Source of the DNA: Rheum nobile
Lineage: Eukaryota > Streptophyta > Magnoliopsida > Caryophyllales > Polygonaceae
DNA: 64,000 nucleotides
Assembly (NCBI GenBank): GCA_027886185.1
Contig: WOAB01000056.1
Span: 310,001-374,000, forward strand
Direction: 5' to 3'
Below, one piece after another: positions 43,310-54,928 of the stretch. Below the pieces are notes generated by a model, which had not been told where the DNA came from, did no database searches, and saw only the letters and a list, made by a program, of their open reading frames with translations. The first letter of the stretch is position 1; every line of letters starts with the position of its first letter. Made by a program: the position numbers and the translations under genes.

Positions 43310-46300
43310 CAAGGAATTCTTTGAAAATATGATTTCCCCCAAGAACTGGTTGGATGGTGAGGTAATATTCCAATGCATTTTCTTATTTATGTTTCGCTTT
43401 TGTAACACCCCTTCCATTGTATACATTAACATTGTTGCATCGTATTACACTTTTTCATACCACAATTAACAATGTCAGAACTTAGTCCAATATTTAGATG
43501 GGACCATATTACAGTAACAGAGCATGCTTACAATTATATTGTGTTTATAAATTGATATCCATTGATTTTTCAAAATTTTGAAAATATTTTAAGAAATAAA
43601 GTTTTAAATGGTGGTAGGTTTAAACTTCAAAGCAATATTAAAATTTTCAGGCCACATTCCTACATAGTCAGGGCAATGCTCTGTTTTACCGAAATTATAT
43701 TTCAATTGATAGTATGTTCCAAATTTCAGAGCAATATGCACTTTATCATGTCACATTTATACGTAGTTAGATCAATGCTCTATTATATCACAAATTCCAA
43801 TCTCAATAATAATTAAAAATATGTATTCCTCTTATTTTGACCTGTCAAAATATGCACTTTAAGAAAAAGAACATATATTTATCCCAACTGTACACCTCTA
43901 AGGCTTTAAAACGATCATCCCTTGTCTTAACCACTGGTACAAATGCTATAAGTTTTCAGCACAAAAAAAAAAACACAAACCAAGAGTTCTAGCTAAATCT
44001 ACTCACTATGGCTATCTACAAGCAATCCAAAACATGACCTTCTAGTAAAGATGTGGCCTCGATATCCTAAAATTGTGGGTGGTCGCACACAGTGATCTTC
44101 ATTAAAATTCTTCCAAGAGATTGCACATATTTGAAGCTTCCAAAACCATAATAGAAAGCCCTGTAAACTAATATATGCAAGAATCACAATTATCAACATA
44201 TATATATATGCTTGGACTGAAATGGATAAACAAATAGAATGTCCATTAAAGTACTCCAATACAGTGAAAGCACCAACTAATAGACTCTTATTGCACAACT
44301 CAAAGTCGAACTACATGTCTAGTTGTCTACTAACTATATCACATAGAGAATAGAGTTTCATAAGCCAATTTATTAATTTAACAATTCAAATCAAACATGA
44401 AGTATCTCTAATCACATTGAATGATGCTTGATACCGCCTCTATATCTTTTTACATGGCAAAGATCAAGCAAAAAACACACCATCAAAAAATAGAGGTTCC
44501 TCAACAAACATCAGTGCATGAACTTGACAAACTTAAAATTTGGGGTTTTCACCAAATTCGACCCAAATCAAACCTAAATAAGACACGAAACTATTGATCG
44601 ACACCCATTTTAGCATTACAACATATTATTTTACAGTGAATACAGGAAATTAGGGTTCCTCAAACAAATGCGAAATTTGGGGATTCAATTGATTGGAACA
44701 AATTCGACCCAAAACGAATTGCTACACTTGCGAAGAAGAAAACGACGCCACTCAAACCTTGCGAAGAACTGATCAAGAAAAAAAATCAGGATAAGAGAAG
44801 GGCAAAACCAGTACATGCGCGTTGAGATGTAGAGGGATAAAGTAGGCTTTGTGAGGATGACAATGGCCAAGGAGGATTTAAATAGTGGCGGCGAAGGCGG
44901 TTTTCGATGACTATGGTTAGGGGCTTTCCGACCAGTAGAACGATGGCCATGGATGACGAAGGCGGCCAGTAGAACGTGGTCTATGGAGGGGATTAAATTG
45001 AGAGAATTTAATTAAGGGAAGAATTAGTAGGTTAAGATTTTATTTTATCTGCTTTTTTTCCCAGAAATTTAAAAGTTTTTTATAATTTTTATATTTAAAA
45101 AAAAAAGTTAAAATCAAACCTCATTAATTACAAGAATCACCAAATATTGGTATTTTTGTCATTATTTAAAAACGCTGATATTTTTACTAGTGGACATTAT
45201 TTTTCTGGTATTCTTACAAATACGCCTTACTTTATTAAAACACCACCCAAACCCAGCCGGCCAGCCCAAGGTAACCTATCCTTACAAGATGGGCCTAAAC
45301 TGAAACGTAACTGCACTATAGAAATATGGTTAACAATGTTTAACTGGGCCTTTGCAACTGGGCCCAACGGCCTATTTTTCGTGCTGCCACGACGGAAAGC
45401 TAACTCATGTTTCGTTGTTGCTTTTTTTAATATAAGCTTTGTTGTTGGTTTGATATTTCACGTTGTTGTTGCTTTTTTGGTAATCACATTGTTTTTGTTT
45501 AAAATTATGTGTGCATTTTAACAAAAAGCAATGGGCATTTCCAAAACATAACGAAATTTGTTTTTTTAAAGACTATCTTTTTATTTTTCTTATAAACTCA
45601 AAATACACATATATAGTACAATTGAAATGCACATTTTTCTAAAAAAATGGCACATCTAGTATAACTATTTGTAATGGGCATTTTTCGTTTGCCTTATAAA
45701 CTCAAAATGTACATATAATACATCTAAGTTGAATTAAACGTATATTTAAAGTGTATCATTTATACTTTTAAATTTTAAGACAAACACAAGTTATTCAGGG
45801 CGGGGAAAAAATCTCAAATGTGCAAGTTGAATTTTGAAGACAAACACACGTTATCTCAAAATGCAGATATAATACGATTCAAATGCACATATATGTATTT
45901 CTCAAATTCACTATTATTTTCCGGGAAGGTATTCTCACCGAAAGTGATTACTATATATATGTTTTACACCTTGTCTTAGTTTTTTAATTAGTTAATTATG
46001 TTTCTATAAAATTTTGAATTTAATTTGAAAGACAATCCACGGATTACAATGGAGTTGAATGCATACTTGAACAAGTTGCATCCTATGTGATCTCCATTGT
46101 TACCTTTTTTTCTTTATATCTCGACGTTTAGCTCCTTCATAATATTGGTTGACCCATTAAAGATGAGGTTAATTGGTGTTGGAATGCATTCAATTTCACA
46201 CTTCACACTTATTAATTTCACTGATGCTATGGAGCTTTTACTGTTTGGGCTGCGAATTTTTATTTGGGCCTTTCTTATGGGCCTGATCAGTTAGGATTAC

Positions 46301-46478
46301 AAAAACATTATATATACTCTTTTGTTTGAGGATTTTGGACCCATTGACCCTTTAAGAATTTTCAATTAATAAAAGAAATCCATACTAATTTTTATGTATT
46401 TTTATCTCCTACTAGCTTATTTTATTATTATTTTTCATTTCTCTTCTTTGTTTTTTCTCTCTCTAAAATATTGTTTTT
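43310..46478. other. Long gene-free stretch
   Basis: AT-rich throughout. A slightly GC-richer island at 44870-45000 has a short duplicated phrase (GGCCAGTAGAACG-like) and may be an exon remnant, but no domain is recognisable. 45600-45910 repeats ACACATATA/ATGCACAT words. The frames at 45147-45521 and 46097-46294 are hydrophobic and AT-rich and look like chance. Confidence 0.35.
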
Positions 46479-46540
46479 TGGGGTTTAGGGTTAGGATTTA
46501 AGGGTAGGATTTAGGGGGTAGGGAGTAGGGTTTAGGAAGA
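46479..46540. repeat. Degenerate TTTAGGG-like tract
   Basis: About 60 bp of GGGTTTAGGG, TTAGGATTTAGGGG and GTAGGGTTTAGG variants resemble the plant telomere unit (TTTAGGG) but with irregular spacing. An interstitial telomere-like (telo-box) tract or a simple repeat. Confidence 0.6.
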
Positions 46541-48290
46541 GGGAGAGGGGTCCATTTTTACTAAGAGTCCATTAGTTTAAAATTTTTTTTTGTCAAATAG
46601 TCATTTACTTAACTCACCGCTTTTGTTTATACCCTACATGTAATATTAATTCTGATCTCCTCAGTAAAACAATTCTATTCTATACCTGTGAATATAGCTA
46701 ACATCCTGTTAGTGGACCACTTAAATCTCTGTGTTCTTTCTATATGTTTCAATTTTCTGCTGATTTCTCATATCCGTTATAACAAATGGCAAGTGACTCA
46801 ATTCTTTAATCAAAATACGAGAGTATTTTACCTTTTATTAGGTCATGATCGATATGTTATGATACCGTATTAAAATATGATAAAATGAGTGGATTATTAT
46901 TCATGTCATATAGAGTATTTATACAAGAGATTGTAACCACTAAAAAAAATACTCCTAACAACTAGATGATATTACATATAATAATTAACTTAAAATATCT
47001 TAAACATTCAAAATAGTTGCAATAAATTAATTTGAATATATTCTTATCATATTAATAACAAACCCAGGTAATTCAAAAAGAAATCGACCATAATACGGTA
47101 ATACCCAGTTTATTGTCAATCCCTAACTTCTATTATATATGTCCTTTTAAACAAAACAAAAAAAAAACTTGCAGATTTCCCGTGTCTTCCAAGAAAGTAA
47201 TGTGGTAATCGACTTCATTGCAAAGACGGTCCAGCAACGCTCCTTGAAAGATTTTTGAACTAGTCAAGAATTTGTAATTTTCATCCGAAATGATGCTATA
47301 GACTAAGAAATTGTATTCTCTGTGATTTTCGATCTAATTTTTACCTAATAAAAAAAAAACACTTGCATATATGTGAAGGTGTTTGGTCGAGGGTTATTGT
47401 CTTTCGTTTTTGGATTATTGTATTTTTTTTCAAGCCTAGGATTTGGTTGTCGTTTCATTGGGTCCAATACCAAATCTTTCGGTACCACGTGACCTTTTAT
47501 TCCCTCCTAGCTACTAGCTAATATTCTGTGTAGTGTATGGAGACATGATTGTTGGGATAAGTCTATCATTTCGTGTGTTAATATTGTCTCGGTATGGATG
47601 TATAACGGTTCTGTTCGATCGAACCAGACAATTAAGAAGAGAAAAAAAATGTGCAATGTGCTATATTTCTCACGTGTACTTATATACTATAAATAATAAT
47701 TTACCATTTACTACTCCTTTTGCATCATAATAGTTATTATGTTGACAATTATACTGATTTTAAAGAGTATATCAATGTACAAATATGTTCTCATTCATTA
47801 CTTTGTTTTGTTAATTACTTTTTCAATATCATTACTAATAATTGTTCTATTATCTATTAAAAATTGTTAAAAAAAGTATAAAAATATATGTGTAAAGTAT
47901 ATGCAACAAGACTAAAAAGATAATTATTTTAATAAATACAAAAATAATTAAAATAACAACTATTGTGATACAGAAGTAGTATATATTTAGAAACCTTTTA
48001 AGAATCCGTGCAAGGCGCGTAATTAAACTACCACTAGTGAGGTTAAATTTCATAAAATCTCTTTATATTAAGAAACCTTTTAAGAAACTATCCATAAATT
48101 AAAAAATACATAAAATTATTCAAGCGTTATCCGTAGTCGTTTCTAATTTCTATGCCTAACAAATGTTAAAAAGATATTAAATTGTCACTTTATGTTAGAA
48201 TATGTATGAAATAAATATTCACATGGTCTATGTGTCTCTTGATTTAATTATAAAAGACCGAGTCCATATTATATGTTGGAATTTTAATAT
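46541..48290. other. Long gene-free stretch
   Basis: AT-rich DNA with short chance frames. No repeat or gene that I can support. Confidence 0.35.
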
Positions 48291-48473
48291 GGTTTTTTCT
48301 AGTGTTTTCATGAGCATATTCTAAGAACTCTATTTTTAGCAATAATTATTTTAGTCATTAATTTAACTTTTTTTTACTAAGGATTTATCCATTCTATTTT
48401 AGAAAATATTTTAAAAATAATTTTATATTTTAATTTGTTAGCATGTGTCCATGGGCACACAATAGAAAAACCG
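48291..48473. mobile_element. MITE family A, copy 3 (opposite orientation, diverged)
   Basis: About 183 bp, ending in ATGTGTCCATGGGCACACAAT-type sequence and AGAAAAACC, and beginning GGTTTTTTCTAGTG. The interior is the reverse complement of copies 1 and 2 (AGCAATAATTATTTTAG, AAGGATTTATCCATTCT). Flanks TTTTAATAT and TTTAATTAT match at 7 of 9 positions. It sits just before the LINE remnant. Confidence 0.7.
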
Positions 48474-48494
48474 TTTAATTATAAGAGTCCATAT

Positions 48495-49563
48495 TGTGAT
48501 GAATCAATATGCGTTAAACTTGTTAAAATCTGAGAGTTTTATCACCTTGGCTAAGTCGGCAGTAGCTATTGTCCCTTACTATGCTATGCAGAGTAATCAT
48601 CTCCCTCTGTACATTTGTGATGAGATTGACAAGAGGACGAGGGGTTTTGTCTGGGGCTCTACACCTGAGAAGAGGAAGATGCATCTCATTGATTGGGGGA
48701 CATTAAGGGAATCGAAAGAAGTTGGTGGCTTGGGTATGAGAAGTATGCGTCAGGTCAATGCATCTTTCATGACGAAGATGGGTTGGCGTACCATCTATGA
48801 ACCTGATTCCCTATGGTCTCGAGTGGTGAGAGGCAAGTACTGCAATGGGCGTTGTGATCGTGACATGTTTCGAGTGGTGTCGGGATCGTCGAACCTTTGG
48901 GCCGGGATGGTGAAGGCAAAAGACCACCTTCTCAAAGGTACTCGTACGATCGTGGGAGATGGGGTTAGCACCTTCTTTTGGTCGTAACCTTGGGTGGAGA
49001 ACGTCACCTTGGAATATCTCGCTATTGGCCCAATTGAGGAGGAGGATCAAGGACGAACTGTTGCTGAGTATTGGAATGGGAACTCATGGAATTGGGAGGA
49101 ATTGTCCCACCTTCTCCCATCGGAGGTGCTGCTCAAGATTGGAGCCATTTCTCTCTTGGCCAAGGGATCGTGAGACAATTTTGGATGGACGGCTACTGGG
49201 TCGGGTCGCTTTTCCTTGAAATCGGCCTTGCAAATCATTCGTAATGATAGTGAGGAGGAGACGGATCCGGTTTGGAGGAACTTGTGGAAGATCAACACAA
49301 CCCAAAGGGCTCGAACGTTTCTTTGGTTAACAATGCACAATGCGATCATGTGCCCGGGTTCAGCGTCACTGCGGGTCAGATCCTTTTTGTGGTCATTGCA
49401 CGGATGTTCCCGAGACGACGCTACATATTCTGCGGGATTGTCCGCTTGCGGCTGAGGTTTGGGCTGATCTGATCGGAACCAGTTGTCGTGACTTCTCCAC
49501 GCTGAATTTGCAGTAGTGGGTGGCGGCGAACATCAGTAAGAGTGTTGCGTGGGCGACGGTCTT
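48495..49563 (+). pseudogene. L1-type LINE remnant, upstream part (RT C-terminus and zf-RVT)
   Basis: The frame from 48496 reads FITLAKSAVAIVPYYAMQSN, then DEIDKRTRGFVWGSTPEKRK and GGLGMRSMRQVNASF, the C-terminal end of plant LINE reverse transcriptase. After a stop at 48986-48988 it continues through WNWEELSHLLPSEVLLKIG, then in other frames SALQIIRND and VWRNLWKIN...ARTFLWLTMHNAI, the zinc-binding reverse transcriptase domain (zf-RVT). Frame changes and stops show it is dead. The upstream RT core and ORF1 are absent (5' truncation). The Ty3 element at 49564 interrupts it; the RNase H part continues at 59454. Confidence 0.8.
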
Positions 49564-50229
49564 TGTTTTGGGGTGAAAAGATCAGACGACCTAAATCGCC
49601 TTAGACGGGGTAACTAGTCGATCGGGTGATAGAAATCAATCCAAACCAAGTAGATAATCAACGAGTAAAAAGAAAATATGAAATAGCGAGATGATTTTAT
49701 TAGATATAGTATTGATCGAATCGAATGGAGGTACAACTTATCGTAGTAAGACAAGGGATTTTATTAAACTTGACCGGTGACTTCTAGGTTTCGACCGGCG
49801 GAAAACAGGCGTGATTGACTCCTGGTGAGCTAGGCTAGAGCAAGTGTGTCTTTGTTTTCTTTCAGAGCAAGTTCGAGTGAGTGTGTAACATAATCGTATG
49901 AGTTTCCCTTCTTTATCTTCTCCTCCCCCATATATGGTAAGTCCTTCTCCTTTTTACCGTTTATGATTTAATCCTATCGTATCTTCAACGCCGGGAGTGA
50001 TTGCAGGGATTCTGCCATTAATTGCTGCTATTACGGTGGTGTTTGAATGTTGTGGCCGTTGCTCAATCTAAGCATTTAATGCTCTGCGGGATCTTTACGA
50101 CTTGTCGGATAGTGTTCGACCAGAGAAGCTTTGACGCCTCCTCTGGACTCTCCCCTGTTCCTCCGATCTGTCTTGGGCCTGGGCCCGTTTTGCTCGATCC
50201 ATCTTCCAAGGGGGATGCTAGGCCCAACA
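49564..50229 (-). repeat. 3' LTR of the Tat element
   Basis: A 666-bp LTR bounded by the TSD GTCTT. The other copy is at 58797-59453. It contains a CATATATGG motif (near 49930) that may serve as a TATA box on the minus strand. Confidence 0.92.
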
Positions 50230-50241
50230 ATAGCCCCAAGT
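50230..50241 (-). other. Polypurine tract candidate
   Basis: On the minus strand ACTTGGGGCTAT directly precedes the 3' LTR start TGTTGGGCC. Weak purine run but in the required position. Confidence 0.5.
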
Positions 50242-50516
50242 TGCTTTGGGCTTTCGGCTAGGCGAGCAGGTGAAATCTGAGGCAACTTCTTTAGCCATGA
50301 TCTCCACCATCATTTTTTGGCGCGGTTGTCCAGGGCTACGTGGCGGGAGATTGGAGCACGATGCGACATCTCTGCAGATCATCATCTCCCTCCATAAATT
50401 CGGAGCGGACGCTTGGCGATTTGGCTTCACTTCTTCTTCTCTTGCAAGCTTCTCTGGTAGGTTTCTCAACCCTTTTCGCCATAGCTCTTTGATTTCCTTC
50501 TCTTTTTGTTCTTGAG

Positions 50517-52423
50517 ATGGTTTCTAGTGAAGCCTCTGAGTCGTCGAAGACTCTCTCTGACTCGCGCGAGGGCGAAGCTCCTCCCCTCTTCATTCTGAAG
50601 GAGTCTGATGCTTTGACAAGTACTTTGTCCCAGGCGAAGCTCGAGCAAATACTTCAAGTTGGAGGCTTTCCCCCGGAAACGATCGCCAGATTGCCTCACC
50701 CGGATGAGAGGGCCGATGCCCGATATGAGGGTTGGGTTTGTTTTTACGCGTATCCATTTCGGATTGGTCACAGGTTCCCCTTTTCTCCCCTTGTTAGGGA
50801 TTTTTTGGCCACTTTGGCACTGGCGCCATGTCAGGTGATGCCACAGGCATGGAGGGTTCTCAGGGTCTTGGACCTTGTGAATGTCCGATCTGGGGCTGGT
50901 TTTGATTTTGATGCCTTGTGGTACAATTATTTCCTTGGGTCGAAGAGTTCTTCCCGTGTCCAGTTACGCATTCGACAGGGTCGGAAGCCTTTGGTGCAGA
51001 ATCTTGATGTCAACGACCGCGGATGGGGGTCAAAGTTTTTTTTTGTCGAGCGTTCGTCTCTGAGAAGGGGGGAGAGTGTTCGTTCTTGTTGACGGAGTGG
51101 CGAGTAGAGAGTATGTGTTTGTTCTCTCCTTTGCTTGTTTATGCGTCTTAACTCTTTGCTTTAACTTTTCTTTTTTGTAGTTCCCGAGGCAGAAGATTTG
51201 GAGGTGAGCGCTCGGTCGGAGGGTTTGTCTAGAATTGTTCTTATTGTTCCGGCGTCGGAGAGGAGTTTTGTCAACGTCAACCTGTTGTCGACATCCCATG
51301 CCGCTCAAGACGACATGTCGACTGTTTCGTCATCTCGTGTCAAGGGTAAGCTTTCGACCTTGGGAGTTTTCTCTGTACTTTTTCACTTTGTCGCATGCTT
51401 TATGATCTTTTTATGTCTGTCGTGTTAGCTTCCCCTGCTAGTCGAGCAAGTGCTCGTTTGAAGGGAGTGTCTGGGAAGGGCCTGATCGAGCAGAGGAAGG
51501 CGGCAACCAAAATCGCGTCGAGTAAGTCGGTTCCGACGGATCCGGCGCCTCAAGTCAAAGGTGGCTTAAAGAGGAAAGCGGGCGTTTCCCCTGGTGATGT
51601 CAAAGCAGAAGAGCCTCCTAGGAAGAAAGAGGCGATCGCTGAAGGGATCGACAAAATCGGCGCGGTCGGTCAATCGATTGCCGACCTCTTTCACGCCCAG
51701 GATCCGTCTTTGAAATCGGAGGTCGACGACATCTCTCCCCTGGACTGCATTGGTGAAGCGGGGTGTTCCGCGTGGAGGGTGAGTTGTCTCCGTTCGTGTT
51801 TCTCTTTCTCTTTCATCGACTGTGTTTTCTGATCGTGTTATATTTTCTTGCTTTAGACTTTTCAGTACCTCTTGGGAGCATACTCCGGTGTCAAGACAAT
51901 GGTCGTCAAGGCCGAGGAAAGGGCTGCCAGGTCGGAGTCCGCCCTTGCGTCCTTGAGGACCAAGCTAGAGGGAGCAGAGAGTCGTTGTCGAGAGACTGAG
52001 CGCCGCCTTACCAGGGAGCTGAAGAGTTGTCAAGAGGAGTTGGTCGCAAGCCAGAAAGAGTTTGAAGAGAGCCGATCAGGCGTCGAGGAAGAGGTAAAGC
52101 AGGCTCAAATCGCAGCTGGCCAGATCGCAGGCGACGTCGGTGCTTTTTATGCATTGAAGTCGCGTGTCGAAATGATAGAAGAGTTTGACGATGGCAAGCA
52201 CGAGCTCTGGGATCTGAAGGCAGAGAAGGAGACTTTGGACTCCATGTTCCCGAAGGGAAATCCTGGTCAGGAGCTCTTTCGCTTGGCTGGCGTCGGAGAG
52301 GAAGCTGCGGATGGGGGCGTTGGCGAGGACGAGGCCCATTCCGGCGATGTCGAGCCGGTTGATGGCGTAGCTTCTCTGGAGCCAGCCCTTGTTGAAGGTA
52401 GTGTCGTCGTCCCTGATGCCTGA
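50517..52423 (+). CDS. Antisense ORF of the Tat element (PF04195-like 'gypsy-type transposon' protein), spliced
   Basis: Read opposite to gag-pol, between integrase and the 3' LTR. Exon 1 starts at the ATG at 50517 and runs to about 51100; it contains FPFSPLVRDFLATLALAPCQ, then MPQAWRVLRVLD and DFDALWYNYFLG, matching the 'putative gypsy type transposon' domain (Pfam Transposase_28/PF04195 as I recall it). A run of nine T at 51036-51044 coincides with a change of the best frame, so exon 1 may be frameshifted. Further exons lie at about 51181-51345 and 51430-51778 (basic, GLKRKAGVSPG, then IGAVGQSIADLFHAQD), ending at a clean donor, GTGAGTT, and 51857-52423 (coiled coil, ETERRLTRELKSCQEELVAS, acidic tail). 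Comparable antisense genes are known in Grande and RIRE2-type elements; their function is unknown. Confidence 0.65.
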
Positions 52424-52491
52424 CTTATTTTTCTTGCGTAGTTTGACTTGTTGTCCCACTTGTGTGTGGGTTTGGATATTTGGTGTTTTTG

Positions 52492-52605
52492 GCGACCCGT
52501 CCACCATCGCGGGTCGCAGAATATTTTTAAGTGAATGTTGATGAAGTCCTACAGGTATGTAGGCAGACAATATGTTTTGGCGACCCGTCTACCATCGCGG
52601 GTCAC
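52492..52605. terminator. Paired hairpins after the antisense ORF
   Basis: The stem GCGACCCG...CGGGTCGC (52492-52517) is repeated as GCGACCCG...CGGGTCAC (52580-52605), both with the loop TC(C/T)ACCATCG and both preceded by TTTTG. They lie 69 bp past the antisense ORF's stop codon and in the 3' part of the sense transcript. A role in 3'-end formation or RNA structure is inference. Confidence 0.45.
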
Positions 52606-53149
52606 GCATTTGTATAAAAATGTTCGTGCTTTTATTTGATGCGATCTGATTTTACATATAGAATTGTATGTCCATTTGTTTCGTTTATGTCGTCAGACTT
52701 TCATGGAGATCGTCGATGACGTTGCATATTTTGTATGTCGGTTTCACCCGTGTGCTCCGTCGAGTGGGGCTCGCCGTATGTATGTGTGTAGAGAAGGCCT
52801 GTAAATGTTGGTGTATGTGTTAGTCATGACATTATGCCGGAGAGGTAAGCAATATGTTTCTATTGCGTAAATGTAATAAGGTGTCGTACCTTATGTTTTG
52901 TATAAGGTAGGCGGTGTGCCGACGTGCCTGTGTTGTTCATCTCTCCGTGTTCCGATCGATCGTGTAGATGTAATGTAAGCGCTTTTTGCGGATGACTGGA
53001 TCCAATGTATACGTCAATGATGTTCTGCATTCGTGTTTTTGTAAGGAGGAAGTCCTCACTTAGTGTCACATGCTAGTTGTTTAAAGAATAGAGATGCATA
53101 TGCGATAATGAGCGATGTGTGAAGTTATATAATGTTTTACCTTGTTGGC
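52606..53149. other. Non-coding spacer of the Tat element
   Basis: Between integrase C-terminus and the hairpins. It is rich in TATGT and has no convincing frame on either strand. In Tat elements this 3' region is usually untranslated in sense. Confidence 0.5.
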
Positions 53150-54928
53150 TCAGAAATGGTATAGCTTTAGGTGTGCCGCATTCCAACTTCTCGGGATTGG
53201 TTGTCCGTCTTTATCTTGCAACTGATATGCTCCATGTCCGACCACTTCGGTGATTAGGTAGGGTCCTTCCCATTGTGGTGCGAGCTTTCCGTCGGATGGA
53301 TTCTTGGTATTCTGGAAAGTTTTCCTGAGGACCCAATCCCCGACTTTGAATGCCTTGATCCGGACGTTCTTGTTGTAACTCCTTATGACCCGTTGTTGGG
53401 ACTTGACCATCCTGATTCGGGCTCTTTCTCTGATCTCGTCCACTGTGTCCAGGTTGTGTGCCAGTTCGATGTCATTTTGATCGTTTGTCTAAAGGTTGCA
53501 ACGGGCGGTCGGGACCAGTAACTCGGCCGGAATGACTGCCTCACTCCCGTAGACGAGAGAGAAAGGTGATTGTCCAGTCGCATTTTTAGGAGTAGTCCTG
53601 TCGGACCAGAGAATGAATGGGAGTTCGTCTGCCCATTTGCCCTTAGCCCCAATGAAGCGTTTCTTGAGGTTGTTGATGATGGTTTTGTTGATGGATTCGG
53701 CTTGTCTGTTGGATTGCGGATACCGAGGTGTGGACGTGACCAACTTGATGTTCCATCGATCGCAAAAGGCTCGAGTCTTATGACTGATGAATTGGGAGCC
53801 ATTGTCGCACACGATTTCTGATGGGACGCCAAATCTGCACAAGATATTGCGTTTTATGAATGAAATGATGTGTTGATCTTTTACCTCTCTGTAGGCTTCG
53901 GCTTCAATCCACTTGGAAAAGTAATCCGTCATGGCCAAGAAGAAGACTCTTTGACCCGACGCGGGCGGGAGCTTTCCGACGATGTCCATTCCCCACCTCA
54001 TAAAGGGCCATGGAGCCAGAGTCGGGTGGAGGAGCTATGAAGGTTGATGATGGACGGGTGCATGCCGCTGACAGGCGTCACACTTCTTGGTGTATTCCAT
54101 AGCGTCTTTGTTTATCGTGGGCCAGTAGTATCCGTTTCGTAGGGCTTTCCCCGAGAGGCTTCGTCCACCGGTATGGTTTCCACATTCTCCTTCGTGTAGC
54201 GATTGCAAGATGTGTCCGACTTTTGGAGTCTTAAGGCATCGTATGAGTATCCCTGTGACAGACCTTTTGTACAAGATGTTATCTATGATATCGAAAGAGA
54301 GTCCTTGTACCTTGTGCCTTTTTGCTTCCGTTTTGTCATCAGGCAGGTTGCCGTCCTTTAACCACCTGATGTAGGGTAGCATCCAGTCGTCGTCGGTGTT
54401 GACGATGTCTTCTTCTGGTCGATCACCTATCTCCATGGCGACAAGCTCTTCTAGTGGTGTGGTAGATTCGACGGGTGTTCTTGGGACGGCTGGCGTCATG
54501 ATGTGTGCTAATGGTATGTATGGAAATTCTTTCGGGTCCAAGACAGATCCTAGGTTGGCAAGTGTGGCAGCTTGAGAGTTAAGATCCCTGGGTACCTGTC
54601 TGATGTCGAATGTTTGGAATTGTACGATCAGCTTCTTGGCTACCTCCAGGTAGGCTATCATTCTGGCGTCCTTAGCGATGTACGACCCTTGTATCTGGTT
54701 CACGACCAGCAGGGAGTCGCAAACGACTTCGATCTCTCGGACCCCTAGGTCGCGAGCCAGGATGAGTCTGAATATGAGCGCTTCATACTCAGCTTCGTTG
54801 TTAGTAGCGTCCCACTCACATCTTACGGCCTAAGCTATCTTGTCCCCTTGTGGCGATTTTAGCACGGCCCCTAGCCCTGATCCTCTGGCGTTTGACGCAC
54901 CATCTGTGTGGAGTTCCCATGTGCCTGT
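53150..54928 (-). pseudogene. Second RNase H (aRNH) and integrase of the Tat element, with stops
   Basis: Starting after a TAA at 54929-54931, the frame reads WELHTDGASNARGSGLGAVL (first Asp), a TAG at 54830-54832, NNEAEYEAL (Glu) and VCDSLLVVNQIQG (Asp): the second, archaeal-like RNase H typical of Tat. Integrase follows: the zinc-binding part (GECGNHTGG...CDACQRH), a stop near 54035, then the core with DIVGKLPPASGQ...TDYFSK, GVPSEIVCDNGSQF and the RQAESINKTI Glu. A further in-frame stop at 53489 precedes the C-terminus GDWVLRKTFQN and GPYLITEVVGHGAYQL, ending at 53150. Four stops mean no full protein. Confidence 0.85.

Noticed and set aside
45147..45521. 124-codon plus-strand frame
   Set aside because: Low-complexity hydrophobic tail and no domain; likely chance.
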